From: Enoplolaimus lenunculus | Lineage: Eukaryota; Nematoda; Enoplea; Enoplida; Thoracostomopsidae | Direction of reading: 5' to 3' | Assembly (NCBI GenBank): GCA_030248215.1 | Contig: JASANG010000025.1 | Location: forward strand, 1 to 64,000 | Length of the DNA: 64,000 bases | In this document: piece by piece, positions 1-11,705 of the stretch | Position numbering within the stretch: position 1 is the first letter of the stretch | Layout: each line of letters starts with the position of its first letter | Made by a program: the position numbers and the translations under genes | Notes under the pieces: model-generated | Databases searched by the model: none | Seen by the model: the letters and a program-made list of their open reading frames with translations, nothing else | Told to the model about the DNA's origin: nothing

Positions 1-146
1 ACGCTAAGCTTACCGAGAATAAGAATATGTTTTACGTATGTACTAATAAATCATCCGAGCACTCTTACTAGCTAAGCTATCACCATTCTACCGCCAAAAC
101 CAATACTCCTGAATAATAATCCAAGGTCACAGAATATGGCAAATAA

Positions 147-430
147 GACAGAACTGGGGCAGAATTGGCAGAAATAGAGGTGCGAAATGGAATGAGCACC
201 TTGAAATTAGTAGGAAACGGGAAAGGGGCGCCTGAAAACATGAAAATAAATGTATATAAGATCACAAGAAATATGAGTTGTAGGAACTGGCACAAAAGGG
301 TCAAAGGGGAAAGAATTTGTAGAAATGGGGATGCGCAACGCACTGAGCGCATAGAATTTGGTCAGAAAATGGGGTTTTAGTACCTGAAAAGACAATATGA
401 AATATATAAAAATACACGTAATTGACATAA
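147..430. repeat. Diverged tandem duplication, unit about 135-150 bp
   Basis: Two degenerate copies lie head to tail. Each carries an AGGAACTGG-like start, a GCGCC or TACC followed by TGAAAA, and a final ATGAAAATAAATGTATA or ATGAAATATATAAA segment. A third, weaker start follows near 420. Short open frames across it on both strands are by-products of the repeat, not genes. Confidence 0.5.
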
Positions 431-599
431 GCGAAATTGGCAGGAATAAGACTAAGTTTGACAAGAGTTTGACAGAAAGGTTAAAGCACAGTAGTTTTAC
501 AAATGAGCAACAGTGTAGCAAGGCTAAAAAGACACCGGTTAATTACAAATCACGATACTAGGATCGAGACTGAGACGGCTGTACTTCGCATGCCACGGA

Positions 600-1010
600 A
601 ACGACATAGCTAGGAGCTCAAGGGACGCCGAGGGTGGGCACCCGTGTGGCACAGAGTGCACACTGGGGCCCCACCCGACAATTGGAAAATCAGACTAAGC
701 GGGAATCGAATTTCAACACTGTTGTTTCTGTGGTAAGCTGTCTACCACTGCGCCACTTAGTCAGCCTCGTCAATTCCATTCTATAGTTGACTGTATTTGT
801 CGAAACGTAAGCGCGGCAATTTACCGTTGCGCTCACGGCGTGTGCCCCATGTCAGGTTATTAGGTAGGTACAAATACGATTCGAAACTTCAGACCCTTTT
901 ATTAAGCAGCTGGACAAGCAGGCATACGCAGAACAATATCGAACCCTCAAGCGGGTAGATCCTTAAGCAAACACCCTATTGCGCCGATTAAGCCGCCTCT
1001 TCAACTGGTT
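600..1010 (-). mobile_element. Two adjacent tRNA-derived SINE-like units
   Basis: On the minus strand at about 770-700 there is an A-box-like TGGCGCAGTGGTAGA and, downstream, a B-box-like ATTCGATTCCCGC. A second unit at about 995-935 has CGGCGCAATAGGG and GAGGGTTCGATAT. The two are spaced about 230 bp apart and similarity extends upstream of the A box, so they are related copies. Neither is a functional tRNA gene: I could not fold a good acceptor stem. No clear poly(A) tail or target duplication was found. Confidence 0.55.
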
Positions 1011-1878
1011 CTATTGCCGGCTATCGCTCTGGTGAACAGCTTTTCTCAAACACTGTTTACTCTCGAAACTTATCGGAAAACATGTGGAATCCTGCATGGT
1101 GTTCTTTTCTATTGTAAAGTATTTGAACAGTGCACATGCAAGTCGTTAAAAGATTTGACGTCGATTAAATTTTACCTTATTATGAGGATATATTCAGGTA
1201 TAGACCTAGGAGTGATTAGTTTTATACCTTGACTTATTTAGGATGAAGGTGTCAGAATGAGATTCTGTCCTACAACCTTCGGCAAGAGGTTGAAAATCAG
1301 GCACGATTTTTCTAAAAATTTGGCACATTCGTGACCAGCTCTAGTTGAGGATTCCGAAAATATATAATATAATTTAATTTGAGTACTTATATTCTAAAAA
1401 AGGTTTTTTTAGATTTTTTCAACCAAGATAGTCTAGTATCCAGAATGCTTAGTCCGGGGACTATGGGGGTGGCTTGCCTCGTACAAGTAATTGAGAGTGT
1501 GGGGCGGTGCTCCTGTGTTTACTGCGAAGATAAAGTTTCCAAGAATACCTAACTTGCTCATGACTGGTCATACGCGGTTGAAAACTGTAACTTTGAAATT
1601 AGCTTGTGCAGATGGTTTGAACGATATATAGACATCTTTATTAAACCTTTAAAGAAAAATTTTTGTTTATTTTTTACGAACGGGTCTCTGTTATAGAAAT
1701 TTGATTGAAAAAATCTATGTCGAAATATAGTCAAATTGTATACTTATCTTTAGAATGACTAGGATATACTGAACACGAATATGCCAAATTTCCACAACTC
1801 ATATACATATTCTTTGATTAACTTCAGTTGGAAAGTGCCCTACGTTTTTAGAGTTTATCATTATATTTATTATTATTA

Positions 1879-1898
1879 TTATATATTTTGTTGCGCAG
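1879..1898 (+). promoter_or_regulatory. Candidate 5' leader acceptor upstream of TUFM
   Basis: A T-rich tract followed by TTGCGCAG ends at 1898, 51 bases before the TUFM ATG. It looks like a 3' splice site, so the 5' UTR may begin here by cis-splicing, or by trans-splicing if the organism uses spliced leaders. No TATA box or other core promoter element stands out upstream. Confidence 0.25.
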
Positions 1899-1949
1899 GG
1901 ACTAACAGTATAATCATAGATTATTAGCATTTGGTGAAAGTTATTTGCA

Positions 1950-4900
1950 ATGGTTTTGTTTCGTGCACTTTCACGCTGCATTGCTCAAAGTAAGAAAATG
2001 TTTAGATTAGTGTACCAATTTTATATACGAAACGCAGTCAGTTATATATATGATGAACTGCTTTTTGAAAGCGAACTTAGCGCACATATGGTATGGTGCA
2101 AGTTGAATCCCAGTTTCTATAGTGCAATTCGGTACTGTCATACGTTAAAAATTAAAGGTCCCTGCTATATTTCTTATTTTGGAACTAATTAGTATGAGCA
2201 CGGCCCGCCGTAATCAAAGAATTCTGCGCAGGTTTCTTTAAACTGATGATGAATCGTGAAAAATCAGCATGTTGTGGTAAAATTGAATCGTATTGTAACT
2301 GTATTTTTTATTCTGGCTCCAGTTGTGTATTCTGAATGTGTAATATATACGTAACATTCAGCTCTCGTAGATTAAAATATGACCTGTTTTTAATTGTATC
2401 ATTTCAGCTTCGCAGTTTTCGCCGAAATGTCATGCTGGACGAATTGAGGTTAGTGTAGTATACGAAACACATTTTACACATTTTTCCATTAATTTGTTGC
2501 GGCCTGTATTTAGCTGTAGTCGTTAAGCTGAATATATGGTTTATGTGATTTGTACGTAGTTATATAATGTATACCTTCTGCATTGCATCCAAACTGGAAT
2601 ATTTAAAATTATATAGCAGTTTGACATATAATTACATGCTTTTCGCGAACGGGATGGTTCTTAGGGTTTTTCTCTGTTCGGCTTGATCACTTTTAGCTTA
2701 CAACATAAAAACTTCCACGCCTAATAATAACTCACAAAATGCCAAAACCCCTTAACCGAAATTTTTACCTATGAAGCCCAAAAAAGATAAAGTACGTACG
2801 TACGTAAGTTATTGAAATGAACTTAACGCAGGTTAGTGCGAATATTGGTTTAAAAACACCACGAATTAGTTGGAAATTTGTAAATTTTGTAATTTGATTT
2901 AACTCAGAAAAGCTTTCATTGAAACCAGCAAAATTTAGTAAGCCAAGGTTGGTTGAACCAGAGCTACATCTGAAAATGATCTGTTCAAATTAAACAAGTG
3001 AAATGCCGAAATGTACGTATATACGTAAATATAGAAGTAATAGATTTAGTCTGACTTAAAGTTTTGATGCAAATGTCTAAGCTGTCTTAGCTAGTTTACT
3101 ATTCAGTTACAGAAACAGTCATTTTGTACCATTCCAATCGTATCTAATAGTGCTTATATGTTACTATAGCTAGCGTAAAAGTATGTTTTGGATATGAATT
3201 AGAAAGAATGTAATACTGTGTTTTTCTCTAAGCAAAATTAGAACATTGTTATTTTTATATTCCTCATTTTAAATATTGTTTTACTTGTATTAGATTATTC
3301 GTCCGTTAGCTGTTCCTGGTGTGGCTACTAAGAAATCGTTTAGCCGTGATAAGGAACATGTAAATATTGGAACAATTGGACACGTGGATCACGGCAAGAC
3401 TACACTTACGTCCGCCATAACCAAAGGTATTTTTCAGCGTCCTTTGGATGATTGTGAAAATCTTGTGCTTTTTGTGCTTTTTATATACTTACTTAAGGTG
3501 AATGTACCGTGCAAAATCTATTTTCTGTTCAACTTGTCTGACGAATTAAAAAAGTACCGTTGTTATCCAATTGTGCGACGCAGGGCTGGAATAGATACCG
3601 CCAAAAATATCGGAGTTGAATACCACAATATCTAACTAGAGCCGAGTACCACAGTATTCATCAGAATTTGTTTGTTTTAATTTTGTGCTTATATAATTCT
3701 TGTAAAAGAACCATTTTATATTGTAAATGTATGCAATTATTGTAAATTATAATTATGTTATATACACTGTCTTTTATAAATATCTTGCAAACTAGAATAT
3801 CCGAACCGGATTCAATCGCGCAAACGGTGCGACTGAATATTTATTTACGGGAACCGGATATGGCGTGAAAATGTGAGCACTATTTGAAAGTAATGAGTCG
3901 GACAAAAGTATATGTACAGCGGTTAGTTGTTAGCTTGGATTTTTCATTCAGTTTCAGTTAGTGAAAAACATCACAGCTTTGGTACCCAAAAAGATTTGTT
4001 TTGGTTTTTATTCTGAATTGACTTGAGTCGCAGCTCGACACTAACCAGCCATTTATTTGTTTACAAATATATACATTCCAGTTCTCAGTCATAGCAAACG
4101 CGCTAAATTCAAGGAGTACGCCGACATTGACAAAGCGCCACAAGAGCGAGAACGTGGGATCACCATCAATGCTACTCATGTAGAATATGAAACAGAAAAT
4201 CGCCATTATGGTCATGTGGATTGCCCTGGACATGCAGATTACATTAAGGTATATATGTGCAAAATACGTATAGTAACTGTATGACCGTATGGCTTAGGAA
4301 TATATTAGACTTGCGTGTTGATTGGAGTAGGGTTTTTTATTTATCTCGCGCCAGTAATAATTTTATTGTGCCAACAGTTATTTTTTCGTATGTTCAGTTA
4401 GATATCCTTCAAAATTTTGTTTAGACAGATCAGAAAATTTGTTGAGCAAAAATTTGCGTTATTACGTACTTTTTCTGCGCCAAGAATACTAATATTTTCC
4501 AATTGAGCAGGTTTTGACGCAATAAAAACCATGGAGTTGAGCATAATATTTCGTTTTTTACACGTGTGCATTGTAGTTTTCACTACCAATTCAGGGTCTA
4601 ATAGCATGTGTCAATTATTTAAAGAAAAAATGGTTAAGAAGAATATCTGACCTGTTATGTTGCAATAATGACAGCTGTTGTATTGAAGCGAAATAGAGAT
4701 TTTCAGTGTGGATCTGGGGTTAGTCTTCGAAAGCGCCACTTGCTCGTTAAATCTTAAAAAGGAGTATCTTTTAAAAACGGGTTATATTGAATCTTATGAT
4801 TGAGTATATATTGAACGACCCGTGGGTTTCTTGATACTATGTTGAACAGTGTTGAGCCTGAAACAAGATATTAAATTGTTGTTATGTAAACTATCATTGT

Positions 4901-7900
4901 TAAAACGGTGTTAAAATTATGATATGTTAGTTGTCTGTAATCTACTTCGCAGAATATGATCACTGGAACAAACCAGATGGATGGTGCCATTCTTGTTGTA
5001 GCTGCAACGGACGGTAGTATGCCGCAAACGAGAGAACATATTCTATTAGCAAAACAGGTTAGTGTTTAGCAGCCATTCATACTATCAGTTTTCCTACTAT
5101 CAGTTGTGTGCCTTGTATTAAGCTCTATTTTTGAGTTGTTACGTCATAGTGGCTACGCGATGTTTCCAGCCGTAATTCGTCACGCGTATTAAACACACCC
5201 ATATTTTACGATTGAACACCGGTTACAATCCAAATTTTCATATTCAGGCGCATACAGATACCAAAGATTAAAGGTAATTTGGCAAAATTATAAATATTAG
5301 TATGATTTCGGTCTTTTTGCTTTTAGATTGGAATCAAATCCGTCGTTGTCTTTTTAAACAAAGCAGATCTGGTGGACAAGGACACATTGGAGCTAGTATG
5401 TAGACGTTTAGTTCTAAGCAGTAATTCTGTTAATTTTATATTTACTGTGCTCCGAATTGTGCTTTTATATTCTATATGTTTCGCAATCTTAAAGTGGTCT
5501 TGGCTATTCCTTAGTGTTTAAGTTGTTATTGCACGATAATACTATGCTACTCCTCTGTTGAAATTTAGTTGTTAGGTGTTTTACATAAAGAAAAGGAAGG
5601 TATGTGGACTAAATTCATTGATACAACGCTGCAGACACTTATTTTATATCGCAACACTTAGTTGGATTGAAACAAATTGAATATAAGTAACTCACGACCA
5701 TTACTACACCATGCAGTAGAAGGGATCGCCTTATGTATTGTAATGTTTTGCAATTCGCATGTAGCACAATGATTTTTAAAATTTGTGTTGTGTACGTGCT
5801 GTAGCCTTCCACGCTGGTGTATAAAGGCTTAAATTCAAACTATGGCGGTTTACGTACGTTCAAAAGACTGAAGTACTGTTTGATATTAGGTTCATTATTA
5901 TTTTGCACAGGTAGAAATGGAAATTCGTGAACTACTGGATGAGTATGGATTTGATGGGCAAAGTGCACCAGTTATTGTTGGTTCTGCATTATGTGCAATC
6001 GAAGGAATTAATCCTGAAATTGGAGAAGAATCGATTACGAAGCTTCTAGAAGCGTGCGATTCGCATATTGCGCTTGGTGAACGATTATTAGACAAACCGT
6101 TCATGCTTCCTGTGGAACATGTTTATAATATAAAAGGTACCCAGATTGGTAAAGTTATTTACGGTTTTGAATTGCAGCGGTTTAGTTTTACCACCTATTG
6201 CCGCAATTTTGTTATAAAAACATTGTGTTGAAAATTAAAGTAAACACTTAACGGTACCGCTATTAAGGTTGTTGGGTGCCGTAACTTTTAAAGGATTTGA
6301 CTGGGAGAGGTATGTGTTCAATATATTTTCATTTAATAGTAGGATAACACCGTTTTTAAGAATATAACGGAAAATCAAACAATAACAAGTTAATTTGCAT
6401 AGTCAATTGCAAGTTTGGTTCTGTATTGTGTTCACTTGTGACCTCTTCGTATTTTTTATTTTAGGACGCGGCACTGTCACAACAGGAAAAGTTACCCGTG
6501 GAAAGGTCAAGAAAGGAGATACTGTTATCTTCAAAGGCAACGGTTGCGATGGAACTTGTGTCGTTACCGGTAAGCGTGGACCAGAGAAGCTGTGTATTGC
6601 TGTAGAAGTACAGTAATAATGTTTTATATTCAAAGTACCTCAAAGTAGCTGATGTCTTGTCTGCGATAGATTTTTTGTACATTAACGTTGAATCACAATT
6701 CTGTTAAAATTAGTGTTTTTCAGTAAACTAAATTTGTTTGGGTTTACTGGTTGGGGCCCTCAACCACATCCGAGTGCCGCACTGTAACTCCCTTCCCCAG
6801 TTGGTTGCCTGAATTTTTCATACCGCATGCAAGCACAATAATAATTTACAATTTACAGGGTTCTCAGATATAATTTACGGGTAAGTATAACGTCACGCGT
6901 GAATTTTAGGTCGATGCGACGTACCTACCAGCGTTTTGACAGTGAAAGTTGTTTTGAATTGCGATTACTGTTATGTAACAATTTATTTACGTGTTCGTTA
7001 CGACAAAATCATTTCTTATATTACCGTGGTATTGAAAACAAAGTATCATGCAGTTCATACTATTGCCCGAACAAACCTGAACACTGCTTTAAATATTCAT
7101 GCTGGGTAGGCGGGGACTTGAAAAATCCTAATTCCAAAAACCCAAAAACCTTCGAAAACCCTAAAAATACAATACCCCTGAAAATAGTATTGATGGCGCA
7201 GATATAGTGTTTGCTGATTGGAGTTATTCAAAATGTGTTTGACTTCTCGCGCGCATCGATTGCAAAATTGTTTACTGCTATATGTTGCGCTTCCGCCATT
7301 AAGCATGTGTAACAGCACAGAATCACGTGGAATTGGCCTTGGCTATTTGCATCAGCAGTCAATTTTCACAGTGTGAGTTTGTGAGTTCGTGTTTGTCACG
7401 TATTTTATTACATATGTCAAAGAATTTAGCTGAAATTTTAAAGTTTGAGTTTTGTTTCATCAAATTCAGTGTCCACTTTGTGCATGATTGCAGCCCATTC
7501 TAGTAGTGTATTCAAGTTGCATACCTGATCATTAGCCACTTTCTACATATGTGCTTTGCTTAGATATTTCATTGCAGGCATCGAAAGCTTTCACAAAAGT
7601 CTGGATGAAGCGCATGCTGGCGACCAGGCCGGATTATTGTTACGAGGAGTGAAACGTGGCGATATAAAGCGTGGTGCAGTGCTATTACCTAAAGATTACA
7701 AGATTGGAGTTACTGAACGTTTTGAATCAACAGTAAGTTTACGTAGGTAAAATTACTGTTGATCTTGACGCAGACGGACAGCTTTTTTGAGAGATTGGTG
7801 GAAAGTAAATTATAGTCTACATAGGCATTTGATTAACAGATGTATACACCTACTTGTTTAATTTGTGTGAAAACTGCTTTAATTACTGTATGGTTATTTG

Positions 7901-9134
7901 AGGTTTATGTTTTAACTGAAGCAGAAGGTGGGTCGTCAAAACCTTTAGCAACACTGGCACGTCCGACGGTATATTCTATCACTTGGGACATAACGTGCTT
8001 TATTCAACTTGAAAATCAAGATGTCATGATGCCCGGCGAAAATGGGAAGTACGTATTTACCACATGCATTATCTAAATTATTAGCCGGAATAGCAGATTA
8101 TGCCGTGACTAAACTAAGTGCATATTACCGATACACTTGACGTCTTGTAAGGGAGGTTGTGAGTTCGAAAAGGCATGACACGTTTTCGAGACTAACAAGA
8201 TTACGTATTTTCTGTTAATTTCACTTCGGTTTCTAGTGGTGTGTCTGTGGCATAAAATATGCTTCTGGCTCCGGCAAAAGTTATACCGGCGTTAACAGCC
8301 ATGACGGCGGCGAAATATTTTATAATTTAATAGTCTCACAAAGACGTTAATAAAAAATTTTGGTTTTGGAACACATCATAGGTTATCGATAAAATTGGCA
8401 ACAGATAAAGTACTTAATTTTTCTTTATCAATGGCCTTAGTATCCTTACGAATTGTATGTAGTTTGTTCTGCTCGTCACAACACACATTGAATGAAGCTT
8501 TCAACTTAATGACAAAAGTCAACAAACTAATGCTGATGTCATTCTAACTTGGGCCAATGTTACTTTTAGGGCCGTAAAAGTAGGTCAAGCATATTCCTAA
8601 GCCTAGGCCTAAGCCTAAGCGAAAAATGTAGTCTGGAATGTAAGCATACTTTTTTACAGATCCACCAGAAACCGGGACGGCCCTAAAAGTAACATGGGCC
8701 GTAAGTTGTTTTTCAAATATTCTGTACTTGCGCTAGTACAGTATGCACCTAATTGATTTCAGTACACTTTCCGCTATGAACTAAGTTTTTAAACAGTGGG
8801 TTGTGATTTTCGCGTTAGCTTTTAGTCCTTATGTTGCATTCCTAGCGGTTGAGTTATGATTACTTCATTTCTTTTTAGAATAATTTTTAATTTAACCAAA
8901 CCCATGTTTATGGAAGAACAGCAACGGTTTACAATTCGTATGCACGGACGTACAGTTGGAACTGGTGTGGTGACAAAGCTTCTTAATGCGCTCAGTGATA
9001 AAGAAAAAGACAGAAGAACTTTAAAGAAACTCATGAGAGAAAAAGTTGAAAAATTAGGATTCAATCCCTATGGCATTGAAGAATTCAACGCGTTAATTTC
9101 GGACCCAACTGGTCAGCAGCCGAAAGCTAATTAG
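1950..9134 (+). CDS. TUFM: Mitochondrial elongation factor Tu, 11 exons
   Basis: This GTPase delivers aminoacyl-tRNA to the mitochondrial ribosome. Exons: 1950-1989, 2408-2448, 3294-3426, 4082-4248, 4953-5057, 5327-5395, 5911-6136, 6465-6569, 7578-7732, 7903-8048, 8879-9134. All junctions are GT-AG and in phase, giving 480 residues. Residues 1-27 are Arg-rich without acids before the end, as in an import presequence. The G domain shows GHVDHGKT (56-63), RGITIN, DCPGH (118-122), NKAD (173-176) and GSAL (209-212). Domains 2 and 3 follow, with GRGTVTTG and [10 protein letters not shown]. The C-terminus runs about 49 residues past GTGVVTKLL, against about 12 in the human protein as I recall it. 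The exon 10 acceptor ends in GAG, which is atypical, but the frame and homology require it. I chose the start because it is the first ATG before the presequence. The family call is certain; exon 1 is the least secure part. Confidence 0.95.
8546..8706. mobile_element. MITE in TUFM intron 10 with about 23-bp inverted repeats
   Basis: Left end TTACTTTTAGGGCCGT (to 8574) pairs with right end ACGGCCCTAAAAGTAA (from 8677), and pairing extends outward through GGCCCATG. There is no coding capacity. Inside sits a short run of CCTAAG/GCCTAA at 8596-8620. A degraded relative is visible near 12340-12380 (GCCCTAAAGTAAAATTGG) and fragments near 13370 and 21800. Confidence 0.6.
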
Positions 9135-9165
9135 TTATATTGTCTGGTTCTTTATGCATTACCAG

Positions 9166-9426
9166 CAGGGTACGACCGGATTTCCGGTTCCTGTTTAATA
9201 TCCAGCAAAAAGCAAGATCCGGTTTTTACGGTAGCTTCGAATACCATAAAGCTGCTAAGTAAAAAGCTATTATCTTTTCACTTACTGAAATAAAATGAAA
9301 ACTCCCAACATAATTATTAATTTTAATTCGATATACTTCTGCACGATTCAATTACTTTTAACAGCTCATTTTTACATACTATTTCCGGTTCCGGCATCCG
9401 GTAAATTAATGTCTAATCGCACTCTG
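9166..9426. mobile_element. hAT-like MITE just downstream of TUFM
   Basis: The left end CAGGGTACG and the reverse complement of the right end, CAGAGTGCG, match at 7 of 9 bases. Flanking octamers ATTACCAG and ATTATCAA match at 6 of 8, which fits an old 8-bp target duplication. The arms are rich in CCGG and TTCCGG. There is no open frame of note. Confidence 0.5.
9289..9294 (+). terminator. Candidate TUFM poly(A) signal (AATAAA)
   Basis: AATAAA lies 155 bases after the TUFM stop. It falls inside the MITE at 9166-9426. A second AATAAA at 9529-9534 lies beyond the MITE and is the alternative. Confidence 0.4.
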
Positions 9427-10384
9427 ATTATCAATTGGTGTGGAAAGCAGCCGTAGTGCAACTGTTATCCGATTGCATCTTTTTGAACTACTAAATCAGA
9501 ATGGTTGTTTGTACGAAACAATAAAATTTTGTTTATTGTTGAGCGGTTTTGTATTATGTTTCAAGGTTATGATATCATTTAAACTGCAGACATGTCTTGC
9601 AGTTGTAAAAAACGTCGTGTTACAAATTTATGCCAATATAATATGTATAGAACACGACCAAAACAAGTATAATCATAAACCTTAGCGTAAGGATTGTCTA
9701 TACTTAAGCCTTAGCGAAAAATTACTCAAATGCTCAATATTGCTCAACAGTCTGCCTCTGGTCTTTACATGGGCCTACGTTGAAACTTAGTTTACGGAAA
9801 ACTTCCATGCTGGTATTGTTTAAACATGTTGCAATATCTTTTTCGGTAAATGCCTCTAAACGTTGTCCAACATGATCCGGCACGTTTTTGTTACTTGTAG
9901 TGGGTACAGTGGTATGTTTACTTTGTCAAAGTCACCCGATTAACTTTCTGGTACATTTCACGTGAGCGGATGTATTGCGTCATGTTTTTTAATCCGTCCC
10001 AATGATAAACTTGTTCAATCACGTAAATTGTTTAACCACGCCCCTGCTGGCCTCTACGGTCATGATAATCGATAGAATAGAACTTTTATCAGAATGTTTT
10101 ACGTATTGCTTGAACTAAGATACTGCTCTGAGTTTGATTAGAAGTTTGCCTGAAATGATTCACCTAATATTGCAAAGAGTTGAGCTTGATAGCGTTTCTG
10201 TTACCAGCTATTGTAACAGGGACAAAACGTGTTCCAGGTTGCTCCAGTTATAACGTGAACTCCGCATAAACGCATGTTTGCACTAAAATCCTAATCGATG
10301 TATTATAAATATACGGAACAGGCAAACTGTCTTGCAATACAGGGTCGATTAAATAGCTTCACTGACTTGCCTTTATCCATTTCG

Positions 10385-10580
10385 AACAAGTAGCCCGAGA
10401 TCGAAGTCCCAGTTAGCATTAAGCAAACTGGATAACGGTTTGTATTAAGCAAACTGAAGTCCCGGTTCGCATTATAGCAAACTGTGATCCTTGTTCGCAT
10501 TGAGCAAACTGGGGTCCAAGTTCGCATTAAGCAAAGTGGGGTCCCATTTCGCATGGTCCCTGTTCGCATTAAAGTAACAA
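10385..10580. repeat. Minisatellite, unit about 26-28 bp
   Basis: Five to six degenerate units of the form TTCGCATTAAGCAAACTGGG followed by GTCCC. The core AGCAAACTG or AGCAAAGTG recurs at about 10422, 10448, 10474, 10502 and 10530. It is open on the minus strand as a repetitive peptide, but nothing suggests it is translated. Confidence 0.65.
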
Positions 10581-11499
10581 GGGCCTTTTTTACCGTTTGT
10601 GCATATATTTAAGCAGTGTAAAATATAAAGAAATATATAATATTTAAACAGAGAAATATATACAAACAAGATATATGTAAGATATATGTTTTGGTTTTGT
10701 AAGCTTCTGAATTATTTGTCCAAGGTTTTCAATCAGTTTCTATGATGTTTCGGTTTGTGTTAAAACTAATGATGTTGCGGTTTCAACTTCTGACTGAATG
10801 GCAGCAAAGAAATCACATAAGAACAGAAGTCGGGTGGAACTAAAACGCTCTTTTGAGCAGCGTAAGATAATAACAGCGAGTTCTATATCATGATCTGGGT
10901 TCATGTAGTTCATCGCATTGATGAAAATTTTTATGACAGCACATAGCGCGCGAATATTCTTTAAACAATTTGCTAGATTATTTGATGCGTTTGTAAGGTC
11001 TCTGACACCTGATTGCTGGCGTGTGGAATTATATTATATTTCTTTCGTGTTCGGGATTACGGTGTTATATCATATTTTTGGTGGTGGTGTTTGTGATTAG
11101 TGTGGCCGCGGATTCAGATTTAACCGGGGTTACAATACGTTTAACGCACATATCGAACAAAATTAAAAAATAAAATAATAAAAAAATAAAATTAAGTATA
11201 ATCTACTTCGTCATAATGATGTTTAAGAAAACTAGAGTGTTTTAGAAACGAAATATTGATATGAAGAAGGTTACCACACTCTTCTGCACTCGCTCAGCAG
11301 CAATGTATAAGATCATTGAAATTTTCCTTTTCGGCTTCCCCTACAAATCTCCACGTTTTCCGTTTAAAGGCCAATAGCTTTGTCTTTGAATCATCGGGGA
11401 AATGAAAATTGCACCTGCCGCAGCAGCTTACCTTCTATTTAAAAAACTTATACAAAACGTTAACAATGGGTGTCTGTTCGATGAAAATGTACATCGTGA

Positions 11500-11705
11500 G
11501 AAACAACGTCAAATGTCAGCGTGAAAATTATCGTGGTGAGGAACAGATGCCGCAGGTGTGCGAAATATCGTGAGGAGCATATGTCACAGGTGTGCGAAAA
11601 AATATCATCGTGTGGAACAGATGTCACAAGTCTGCGGAAACATATCATATGAGGTGTCGCAAGTTTGTGTAAAATATAACCGTGAGAAACGGGTGTCAGA
11701 ACACT
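11500..11705. repeat. Degenerate minisatellite, unit about 35-45 bp
   Basis: Repeated units contain ATCGTGAGGAACAGATGTC followed by ACAGGTGTGCGAAA. At least four copies are recognisable, with spacing varying from 33 to 41 bases. It lies in the intergenic region between the two convergent genes. Confidence 0.55.

Noticed and set aside
690-770. A tRNA gene
   Set aside because: A- and B-box-like motifs are present, but a full cloverleaf with paired acceptor stem cannot be drawn, and a related copy lies next to it, so it is better seen as a SINE.
3321-3635. A frame beginning like EF-Tu but running past exon 3
   Set aside because: It is exon 3 of TUFM read on into the intron; the donor at 3427 and exon 4 give the proper continuation.
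10303-10569. Repetitive peptide frame on the minus strand (MRTGT-like units)
   Set aside because: It is a by-product of the 26-28 bp minisatellite; the unit length is not a multiple of three throughout.
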